Shown here in pieces: positions 1 through 8,209 of a stretch of DNA of 10,470 nucleotides. How positions within the stretch are numbered: the first letter of the stretch is position 1; each line of letters begins with the position of its first letter. Source of the stretch: Anaeromyxobacter sp. GTDB lineage: Bacteria; Myxococcota; Myxococcia; Myxococcales; Anaeromyxobacteraceae. Location of the stretch: NCBI GenBank assembly GCA_020028115.1, contig JAHWYA010000025.1, forward strand, positions 1-10,470. Direction: 5' to 3'. A program made the translations under genes and the position numbers. A model generated the notes under the pieces. The model searched no databases. It saw only the letters and a list, made by a program, of their open reading frames with translations, and was not told the DNA's origin.

Positions 1-12
1 CCACGTGGAACA
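1..12. other. parS: parS centromere site, truncated by the window edge
   Basis: The first 12 bases, CCACGTGGAACA, are identical to the last 12 bases of the complete parS site at 54-69. The missing TGTT would lie just left of the window. Bacterial parS is the 16-base palindrome where ParB loads as a CTP-dependent clamp before spreading. The inferred centre lies between bases 4 and 5, which is 57 bp from the centre of the second site. The match is seen directly; the missing four bases are inferred. Confidence 0.8.
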
Positions 13-53
13 GCGAACGTCCGCGGACGGGCCCGACTCCCGGCGGCCGCGGG

Positions 54-69
54 TGTTCCACGTGGAACA
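54..69. other. parS: parS centromere site, complete
   Basis: TGTTCCACGTGGAACA is a perfect 16-base palindrome, extended to 18 bases by the flanking G53 and C70. It fits the general bacterial parS consensus TGTTNCACGTGAAACA and the GG/CC variant I associate with myxobacteria. It sits about 200 bases upstream of parA and parB, the genes whose products read it. ParB binds here through its helix-turn-helix, loads as a sliding clamp and is moved by ParA. The site may also lie in the 3' end or downstream region of the preceding gene, which is outside the window. Confidence 0.93.
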
Positions 70-170
70 CGGGTGTCAGATGGATGGGGGAGATTCGCGC
101 CGAGCTCAGGGGGCGGGGAACGCGGCGCCGCCGGTCGACCCGCCCCGTGCTTGGAGTCGGACAGCCGCCC

Positions 171-196
171 GGACTGGCGCCCGAAGGCGCCAGTCC
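171..196. repeat. Perfect 11-bp hairpin with a UUCG loop on the minus strand
   Basis: Bases 171-181 (GGACTGGCGCC) pair perfectly with 186-196 around the loop CGAA. Read on the minus strand the loop is C(UUCG)G, an exceptionally stable RNA tetraloop. No T run follows on either strand, so it is not a classical intrinsic terminator. It lies between the parS sites and parA and could end upstream transcription, structure the parA leader or be an intergenic repeat. A near-identical hairpin in opposite orientation lies after the bactofilin gene (2421-2446). No function is proven. Confidence 0.75.
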
Positions 197-267
197 CCGG
201 TACTTGGGGGTCTCGCGTGTCGAAGAAGAAGGTCGGGGGCCTGCCCCCCGGAATGGAAGCCGGGTCG

Positions 268-1044
268 ATGAGCCGCATCCTCACGATCGCGAACCAGAAG
301 GGTGGCGTCGGCAAGACGACGACCGCGGTGAACCTCGCCGCCTCCCTCGCGGCGGCGGAGCGCCGGACGCTCCTCATCGACGTGGATCCCCAGGGGAACG
401 CCGGCAGCGCCCTCGGCATCCGGCGCGACGACTCCGACCGGACCGTCTACGAGGTGCTCCTCGACGGCCTCCCGCTGAAGGACGCGGTGCGGAAGACCGA
501 GCTCAAGTTCCTCGACCTCGTCCCCGCCTCGAAGCACCTCGTCGGGGCCGAGCTCGAGCTCGCCGAGATCGACGGCCGCGAGGCGCGCCTCAAGCGGGCC
601 GTGGACGCGATCGCGGGCGAGTACGAGTACGTCATCATCGACTGCCCGCCGTCGCTCGGCCTGCTCACGCTGAACGGGCTCGTCGCGGCCCAGGGCGTCG
701 TCATCCCGCTGCAGTGCGAGTACTACGCGCTCGAGGGGCTCGCCGACGTCCTCAAGACGATCGAGCTCGTCCGCGCCGCCGCGAACCCGGGGCTCAAGGT
801 GGACGGGATCGTCCTCACCATGTACTCGGCGAACAACCTCGCGAACCAGGTGGCGGACGAGATCCGGTCGACCTTCAAGAGCCAGGTCTTCAAGACCGTC
901 ATCCCGCGGAACGTCCGGCTCTCCGAGGCGCCCTCCCACGGCAAGCCCATCCTCCTCTACGACGTCACGTCGAAGGGGTGTCAGTGCTACCTCGAGCTCG
1001 CCCGCGAGGTGACGCGCCGGCTCGGCGCAGGAGGTCGCGCGTGA
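268..1044 (+). CDS. parA: ParA (Soj) chromosome-partitioning ATPase
   Basis: This 258-residue deviant Walker ATPase acts with ParB and parS to segregate chromosome origins; ATP-bound dimers bind DNA nonspecifically and are released by ParB. It has the full-length Soj layout: deviant Walker A KGGVGKTT (residues 11-18), DVDPQGN (38-44), IIDCPPSLGLLT mid-protein and IPRNVRLSEAPSHGKP near residues 212-227. The ATG at 268 is chosen because numbering then matches B. subtilis Soj and GGAAG (255-259) stands 8 bases upstream. In-frame ATG 253 and GTG 217 are alternatives that would add 5 or 17 residues. Two oddities are seen. The segment LTMYSANNL is one residue shorter than Soj LTMLDARTNL and lacks the R189 equivalent. 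Cysteines occur at 238 and 240. The stop overlaps the parB start, which indicates translational coupling. Identity is secure; the exact start is less so. Confidence 0.95.
   Translation: MSRILTIANQKGGVGKTTTAVNLAASLAAAERRTLLIDVDPQGNAGSALGIRRDDSDRTVYEVLLDGLPLKDAVRKTELKFLDLVPASKHLVGAELELAEIDGREARLKRAVDAIAGEYEYVIIDCPPSLGLLTLNGLVAAQGVVIPLQCEYYALEGLADVLKTIELVRAAANPGLKVDGIVLTMYSANNLANQVADEIRSTFKSQVFKTVIPRNVRLSEAPSHGKPILLYDVTSKGCQCYLELAREVTRRLGAGGRA
1029..1035 (+). promoter_or_regulatory. Shine-Dalgarno sequence that favours the GTG start of parB
   Basis: AGGAGGT lies inside the last codons of parA. It is 5 bases before GTG 1041 and 11 bases before ATG 1047. The shorter spacing is nearer the usual optimum, which favours GTG 1041 as the parB start. 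The arrangement fits coupled translation of parA and parB. Confidence 0.65.
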
Positions 1045-1913
1045 CGATGGCGGACAAGCGCCGGCCGGCGCTCGGCCGCGGCATGGCGGCGCTCCTCTCG
1101 AACGCCGCGCCGCCCCCGTCCGGCGGCGGCGCGCCCGGGAGGACGCTGCTCTCGCTGCCGGTCGAGTCGGTGGAGCGGAACCCGAAGCAGCCGCGGAACC
1201 GGTTCGAGGAGGCGCGGCTCGCGGAGCTCGCGGCGTCGATCCGCGAGCACGGGATCCTGGAGCCGATCCTCGTCCGGCGCGAGGGCGGGAAGTACAGGAT
1301 CCTCGCCGGCGAGCGCCGCTGGCGCGCGGCGCAGCGCGCCGGGCTGAAGGAGATCCCGGCGATCGTCCGGGAGGCGACCGAGCGCCAGGCGTTCGAGCTC
1401 GCCCTCGTCGAGAACCTCCAGCGCGAGGACCTGAACGCGGTCGAGGAGGCGGAGGCCTACGAGGTGCTCCTCGACGACCACGGGCTCACGCAGGAGGCCA
1501 TCTCGCAGCGGGTCGGGAAGGACCGCTCGACGGTCGCGAACGCGCTCCGGCTCCTCAAGCTCCCCGGCGAGGTGCGCGAGCTCGTGAAGGACGGCCGCCT
1601 CGACATGGTTCACGCCCGGGCGCTCCTCGGCCTGGACGGGGAGGAGGCGATCCGGCGGGTGGCCCAGCGGGTGGTCCGGGAGGGGCTCTCCGTCCGGGCG
1701 ACCGAGGCCCTGGTGAGGCAGCTCTCGAGGAAGGGGAAGCCCGCGGAGGCCCCATCCGAGACGCCGGCCGTCCGGGCGCTCGCGACGCGGCTGCAGCGCA
1801 GGCTCGGAACGCGCTGCCGGGTGGTCCCCAAGTCCGCGGTCGCGGGCAAGCTCGAGGTCGAGTACACCTCCCTCGCCGAGCTCGACGGAATACTCGCGAA
1901 GATCGGAGCGTAG
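1041..1913 (+). CDS. parB: ParB (Spo0J) centromere-binding CTPase
   Basis: ParB binds parS, hydrolyses CTP as a DNA clamp and stimulates ParA. The protein has 290 residues from GTG 1041, or 288 from ATG 1047. In order it shows the N-terminal ParA-stimulating motif LGRGMAALL (from residue 11), the CTP-binding motif GERRWRA (90-96), ENLQR (124-128), a helix-turn-helix starting LTQEAISQRVGKDRSTV (from residue 149) and a C-terminal dimerisation region. All key motifs are intact and the length is usual for chromosomal ParB. The start overlaps the parA stop in a GTGA arrangement, with AGGAGGT well placed for GTG 1041. The stop TAG is followed directly by an in-frame TGA. It is almost certainly co-transcribed with parA. 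Confidence 0.95.
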   Translation: MTMADKRRPALGRGMAALLSNAAPPPSGGGAPGRTLLSLPVESVERNPKQPRNRFEEARLAELAASIREHGILEPILVRREGGKYRILAGERRWRAAQRAGLKEIPAIVREATERQAFELALVENLQREDLNAVEEAEAYEVLLDDHGLTQEAISQRVGKDRSTVANALRLLKLPGEVRELVKDGRLDMVHARALLGLDGEEAIRRVAQRVVREGLSVRATEALVRQLSRKGKPAEAPSETPAVRALATRLQRRLGTRCRVVPKSAVAGKLEVEYTSLAELDGILAKIGA

Positions 1914-1925
1914 TGAGAGGGTTCG

Positions 1926-1944
1926 CCGCCCGGGAGCCGGGCGG
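1926..1944 (+). other. Short hairpin between parB and the bactofilin gene
   Basis: Bases 1926-1933 (CCGCCCGG) pair with 1937-1944 around a 3-base loop GAG. No T run follows, so termination is doubtful. Directly after it comes an 8-base tandem repeat, GGACCCCC, at 1943-1950 and 1951-1958. The hairpin could stabilise the parAB 3' end or set relative expression in a parA-parB-bactofilin transcript. No promoter is recognisable in the 75-base gap. Confidence 0.35.
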
Positions 1945-1988
1945 ACCCCCGGACCCCCAACACCCCGCCGCACGAGGAGCCGAATCCG

Positions 1989-2414
1989 ATGGCCATGCTG
2001 AAGCGCGATGAATTCACCTCCGTGCCCGCGACCTCGGGCGACCTGAACGCCCTCCTCGGTCGCGGCTCGGAGTTCGAAGGCAAGCTGACGTTCGAGGGCA
2101 CCGTCCGGATCGACGGGAAGTTCACCGGCACGATCGTGACGAACGACGTCCTCGTCATCGGCGAGGGCGCCAAGGTGAACGCCGAGATCACCTGCGGGAC
2201 GGTCATCGTCCACGGCGAGATCAACGGCAACGTGAAGGCGAAGTCCGCGGTGGAGCTGCACCACCCGGCGCGCATGCGCGGCAACGTCGAGACCCCCTCG
2301 CTCATGGTCGAGAAGGGCGTCATCTTCGAGGGCCAGACGAAGATGGAGGGCGTCGAGAAGGCGGCGGCGAAGTCCACGCCGTCCCCGTCGCCGGTCCAGG
2401 CGATCAAGCCTTAG
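1989..2414 (+). CDS. bacM: Bactofilin, cytoskeletal polymer-forming protein
   Basis: This 141-residue protein fits the bactofilin family, which forms nucleotide-independent filaments from a right-handed beta-helix core. The core spans roughly residues 27-118, with repeated short strands and turns such as FEGKLTFEGTVRIDGKFTG, IGEGAKVNAEI, VIVHGEINGNV and ARMRGNVETPSL. The unstructured N-terminal tail (about 1-26) and C-terminal tail (about 119-141, rich in K, A, P and S) are typical. There is no signal peptide or membrane segment. GAGGAG (1974-1979) lies 9 bases before the ATG, which favours ATG 1989 over ATG 1995. In myxobacteria bactofilins scaffold or position ParABS components, so the location directly after parAB supports a segregation or cell-shape role. 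The symbol bacM rests on this position next to parAB and is less certain than the family. Confidence 0.88.
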   Translation: MAMLKRDEFTSVPATSGDLNALLGRGSEFEGKLTFEGTVRIDGKFTGTIVTNDVLVIGEGAKVNAEITCGTVIVHGEINGNVKAKSAVELHHPARMRGNVETPSLMVEKGVIFEGQTKMEGVEKAAAKSTPSPSPVQAIKP

Positions 2415-2420
2415 CACCGA

Positions 2421-2446
2421 GGACTCGCGCCTTCGGGCGCGAGTCC
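2421..2446 (+). repeat. Perfect 11-bp hairpin with C(UUCG)G loop after the bactofilin gene
   Basis: Bases 2421-2431 (GGACTCGCGCC) pair perfectly with 2436-2446 around TTCG, six bases after the bactofilin stop. On the plus strand this gives the extra-stable C(UUCG)G tetraloop. There is no T run, so it may be a T-less terminator, a 3'-end stabiliser or an intergenic repeat. Compared with the hairpin at 171-196 read on the minus strand, only the sixth pair differs: G-C there, C-G here. Confidence 0.75.
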
Positions 2447-2448
2447 GA

Positions 2449-2500
2449 GCGGGAGACGTCCACCCGACGCGGTCACGTCCGTCGGTCGCGCGTGTCCCGC
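2449..2500 (+). other. Nested stem-loop in the region after the bactofilin gene
   Basis: Bases 2449-2458 (GCGGGAGACG) pair with 2491-2500 (CGTGTCCCGC) with one G-G mismatch. Inside, 2464-2469 (CCGACG) pair with 2480-2485 (CGTCGG). An alternative outer stem is 2447-2453 with 2500-2506. The stretch 2415-2615 holds no credible gene; it contains this fold, the UUCG hairpin before it and the terminator after it. It could be a structured 3' UTR or a small RNA. GC-rich DNA forms such stems by chance, so support is modest. Confidence 0.3.
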
Positions 2501-2535
2501 CCGCTCTTCGCCGGCCGCAGTCCGTGTCGAAACGA

Positions 2536-2577
2536 GAACGCGCGGGTCCCTCATTGGGGCCCGCGCGTTCCTTTGTA
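2536..2577. terminator. Bidirectional terminator between the bactofilin gene and hsp20
   Basis: Bases 2536-2550 pair with 2556-2570 over 15 positions (14 Watson-Crick pairs and one G-T wobble) around the loop TCATT. CTTTGT follows on the plus strand. On the minus strand TCGTTTC follows. The two flanking genes converge here, as expected for one hairpin that ends both transcripts. The T tracts are short, so termination efficiency is uncertain. Confidence 0.75.
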
Positions 2578-2615
2578 CGCAAACGGTCGTCCGCCCGAAC
2601 GCGAATACCCAGTCG

Positions 2616-3050
2616 CTAGGAGACCTTCACCTGGATGGCCCTGGGCTTCGCCTCGGGCTTCTTCGGGAGGGTGACCTGCAGGACGCCGTTCTTCGCCTCC
2701 GCCTTGATCCGCTCGGGGTCGAGCGTGCCGGGGAGCGAGAACGCGCGGGTGAACGTGCCGTAGGACCGCTCGACGCGGTGGTAGTTCTCCCGCTGGTCGT
2801 CCTTCTCGAGCTTCCGCTCGCCCTTCACCGTCAGGACGCCGTTCTCGAACCGGATGTCGACGTCCTTCGGCTCGACGCCGGCGAGCTCGAAGCGGAGCGT
2901 CACGGCCTCCTCGTCCTCGAAGATGTCGCAGGCGGGCGTCCACCCGACGGACTCGCCCTCGCGGTAGGCGCGGTCGTCGAACAGCCGGTTCACCTCGTCC
3001 TGCAGCCGCGCGAGGTCCCGGAAGGGCTCCCATCTCGTCATGATTGCCAT
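2616..3050 (-). CDS. Hsp20 family small heat shock protein
   Basis: This 144-residue ATP-independent holdase chaperone is expected to form oligomers that bind unfolding cytosolic proteins. The alpha-crystallin domain runs from about W37 to K131, with FELAGVEPKDVDI and the signature NGVLQVTLPK (121-130). A C-terminal I-x-V element, IQV (139-141), would dock in a neighbouring subunit. The start is firm: AGGAGGT (plus-strand 3059-3065) is 8 bases before the ATG. A sigma70-like promoter lies just upstream. I see no CIRCE element or sigma32-type promoter, so heat control by HrcA or RpoH is not evident. It sits alone between two core loci on the opposite strand, ends at the shared terminator and is divergent from atpH. 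Nothing points to recent transfer. Confidence 0.93.
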   Translation of the reverse strand: MAIMTRWEPFRDLARLQDEVNRLFDDRAYREGESVGWTPACDIFEDEEAVTLRFELAGVEPKDVDIRFENGVLTVKGERKLEKDDQRENYHRVERSYGTFTRAFSLPGTLDPERIKAEAKNGVLQVTLPKKPEAKPRAIQVKVS

Positions 3051-3077
3051 GGTTTTCCACCTCCTGTTGGCGCGGCG

Positions 3078-3105
3078 AACGTAAGCAGGCCACGGACGCT
3101 GTCAA
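3078..3105 (-). promoter_or_regulatory. Sigma70-like promoter of hsp20
   Basis: On the minus strand a perfect -35 box TTGACA (plus 3105-3100) is followed after 16 bases by TACGTT (plus 3083-3078). The predicted transcript would start near 3071, giving a leader of about 20 bases that contains the strong Shine-Dalgarno sequence. The -10 box matches the consensus only partly. An imperfect palindrome overlaps the -35 box. Confidence 0.6.
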
Positions 3106-3112
3106 ACAGTGT
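3096..3112. promoter_or_regulatory. Imperfect palindrome overlapping the hsp20 -35 box, candidate operator
   Basis: ACGCTGT-CAA-ACAGTGT has seven-base arms with one G-T mismatch and a 3-base spacer. It covers the TTGACA box of the hsp20 promoter, so a bound regulator could block RNA polymerase. It does not resemble CIRCE. No regulator can be named, and short palindromes can arise by chance. Confidence 0.35.
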
Positions 3113-3144
3113 GGAAAGGCGCGGGGTTCGGCGGCGTCTCAGGC

Positions 3145-3174
3145 TTGACCGGGGCGCCTCCACCGTGCTACGTG
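3145..3174 (+). promoter_or_regulatory. Promoter of the atpHAGDC operon
   Basis: TTGACC (3145-3150) is followed after 18 bases by TACGTG (3169-3174), preceded by TGC. The expected transcription start is around 3181-3185, at or within a few bases of the atpH start codon. No Shine-Dalgarno sequence lies between, which suggests a leaderless or nearly leaderless mRNA. The -10 box is a weak match, so the call leans on the -35 box and on the similar gyrA promoter. Confidence 0.55.
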
Positions 3175-3184
3175 CGGCCCCCTC

Positions 3185-3724
3185 ATGATCATGGGTTCCA
3201 TCGCCCGCCGCTACGCCAAGGCGCTCTTCGGCCTGGCCGTCGACGCGGGTCGGGTCGAAGCCTGGGCGACCTCTCTGCTGTCCCTTCAGCAGGTGATCGA
3301 CGGCTCGCCCGATCTGCAGGACGTCCTGTCGAACCCCGTCTACTCGAAGGAGCAGCGCCGCGCGATCGTCGAGAAGCTCGGCGCCGCGCTCTCCCTCGAC
3401 GCCGAGCCGCGGAACCTCCTGTTCCTGCTCGGCGACCGCAACCGCCTCGCCTACCTCTCGGCGATCGTCACGACCTTCGGCGACTTCGCCGATCAGCACC
3501 TCGGCCGCCTGCGCGCCAAGGTCACCTCGGCCGTGAAGCTCGACGAGGCCGCGGCGCAGGCGATGGCCGAGAAGCTCTCGCAGGCAACGAAGGCGAAGGT
3601 CCTGCTCGACCGCGAGGTCGACCCCGCCATCCTCGGCGGCGTCGTCGCGCAGGTCGGGAGCCTCGTCTACGACGGCTCGGTCCGCTCGCAGCTCGAGGAC
3701 CTCCGTCAGCAGCTCAAGCGGTAA
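3185..3724 (+). CDS. atpH: ATP synthase F1 subunit delta
   Basis: Delta (OSCP family) links the top of the F1 head to the peripheral stalk formed by the Fo b subunit. The 179-residue product has the family's N-terminal signature SIARRYAKAL (residues 5-14), a helical N-terminal domain with LSNPVYSKEQRRAIVEKL, and a C-terminal domain containing ILGGVVAQVGSLVYDGSVRSQL. The length is normal. ATG 3185 is the first possible start; ATG 3191 (product starting MGSIARRYA) is equally compatible with homologue lengths. Neither has a Shine-Dalgarno sequence, and the promoter lies directly upstream. It is the first gene of an F1-only operon. The gene for its partner, subunit b, which commonly precedes atpH, is absent; hsp20 on the other strand occupies that position. 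Confidence 0.94.
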   Translation: MIMGSIARRYAKALFGLAVDAGRVEAWATSLLSLQQVIDGSPDLQDVLSNPVYSKEQRRAIVEKLGAALSLDAEPRNLLFLLGDRNRLAYLSAIVTTFGDFADQHLGRLRAKVTSAVKLDEAAAQAMAEKLSQATKAKVLLDREVDPAILGGVVAQVGSLVYDGSVRSQLEDLRQQLKR

Positions 3725-3736
3725 CACCCCTCAAGA

Positions 3737-3752
3737 GGCGCGAAGCCGCGCC
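3737..3752 (+). other. Small hairpin in the atpH-atpA gap
   Basis: GGCGCG (3737-3742) pairs with CGCGCC (3747-3752) around the loop AAGC, in the 48-base gap before atpA. It is upstream of the atpA Shine-Dalgarno sequence GGAG (3760-3763) and does not cover it. It could protect or process the mRNA between delta, needed once per complex, and alpha, needed three times. It is short and may be incidental. Confidence 0.3.
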
Positions 3753-3772
3753 CTTCTCCGGAGACTGGTTCG

Positions 3773-5305
<1,533 letters not shown>

Positions 5306-5329
5306 CGCCGACGTCCGAACGAGGCTCCC

Positions 5330-7667
<2,338 letters not shown>

Positions 7668-7681
7668 CCACGGGGTCAGCA

Positions 7682-8080
7682 ATGGCACTCACCCTCGACA
7701 TCGTCACGCCCGAGCGGCGCGTCCTCTCGGTCTCCTGCGACGAGGTCCGCGCCCCCGGCGTCCAGGGCGGGTTCGGCATCCGCCAGAACCACGAGCCCTT
7801 CATGACGGCCCTCGAGCCGGGGCGGCTCACCTACGTCGAGGGCGGCCGCGAGCACCACTACGCGATCGGCGGCGGCTTCCTCCAGGTCGCCGACAACCGC
7901 GTCATCGTCCTCGCCGACACGGCCGAGTCGGCGGGCGACATCGACGTCGACCGCGCCCGGGCCGCGTTCCAGCAGGCGCAGGAGCGGCTCCTCAAGCTCA
8001 CCGAGCAGGACGAGAACCACCGCGCGGAGTCGGCGCGCGTCCGCCGCGCCGCGGCGCGGCTCGGCGTCGCCGGCAGGTAG
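7682..8080 (+). CDS. atpC: ATP synthase F1 subunit epsilon
   Basis: Epsilon binds gamma and the c-ring, and its C-terminal helices can inhibit ATP hydrolysis. The 132-residue product has the N-terminal beta-sandwich (LDIVTPERRVLSVSCDEVRAP through IGGGFLQVADNRVIVLADTA) and a C-terminal helical hairpin from about residue 86. IDVDRA (87-92) fits the I(L)DXXRA motif tied to ATP binding in some epsilon subunits, although related sequences occur widely. The usual LPGH-type turn after GGFG reads IRQNHEPF here (33-40). ATG 7682 is chosen because the family N-terminus starts there; a GGGG run about 6 bases upstream is a weak ribosome site. It is the last gene of the operon, 14 bases after atpD and before a strong terminator. 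Confidence 0.95.
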   Translation: MALTLDIVTPERRVLSVSCDEVRAPGVQGGFGIRQNHEPFMTALEPGRLTYVEGGREHHYAIGGGFLQVADNRVIVLADTAESAGDIDVDRARAAFQQAQERLLKLTEQDENHRAESARVRRAAARLGVAGR

Positions 8081-8104
8081 AAGCCCGGCGCTCGAAGAGG
8101 TCTC

Positions 8105-8141
8105 GCGGGGAGGGCGCAAAACGCCCTCCCCGCTTCGTTTT
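8105..8141 (+). terminator. Intrinsic terminator of the atp operon
   Basis: A perfect 12-bp stem joins 8105-8116 (GCGGGGAGGGCG) and 8122-8133 around the loop CAAAA and is followed by TTCGTTTT (8134-8141). It begins 24 bases after the atpC stop. This is the clearest intrinsic terminator in the window and separates the ATP synthase operon from gyrA. Confidence 0.92.
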
Positions 8142-8169
8142 CCGGGCCCCCGACGCCCCACCGAAAGCG

Positions 8170-8198
8170 TTGAGAATCCGGCGAGATTCCGCTAGTTT
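8170..8198 (+). promoter_or_regulatory. Promoter of gyrA
   Basis: TTGAGA (8170-8175) is followed after 17 bases by TAGTTT (8193-8198), preceded by GC as at the atpH promoter. Only 11 bases separate the -10 box from ATG 8210, so transcription should start within about 0-7 bases of the start codon. No Shine-Dalgarno sequence is present. This fits a leaderless mRNA and independent transcription of gyrA after the atp terminator. Confidence 0.6.
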
Positions 8199-8209
8199 GT
8201 CTGGTTCCG

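Noticed and set aside
1..267. Origin of replication near parAB
   Set aside because: parS and parAB often lie near oriC, but I see no DnaA-box cluster (TTATCCACA-like) and no AT-rich unwinding region in the window.
5..271. An 88-codon open frame over the parS sites and parA leader
   Set aside because: It starts inside a parS site, has no ribosome site and crosses a perfect hairpin; nothing in it resembles a protein family.
84..1040. Long upstream extension of the parB frame through parA
   Set aside because: The translated extension is arginine- and proline-rich noise out of frame with parA; the conserved ParB motifs begin only after 1041.
2492..2674. A 60-codon open frame between the bactofilin gene and hsp20
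   Set aside because: It spans the whole terminator hairpin and enters the 3' end of hsp20 on the opposite strand, so it is very unlikely to be coding.
3066..3184. CIRCE (HrcA) or sigma32 control of hsp20
   Set aside because: I looked for TTAGCACTC-N9-GAGTGCTAA and for CTTGAA with a CCCCAT-type -10 and found neither; only a sigma70-like promoter is visible.
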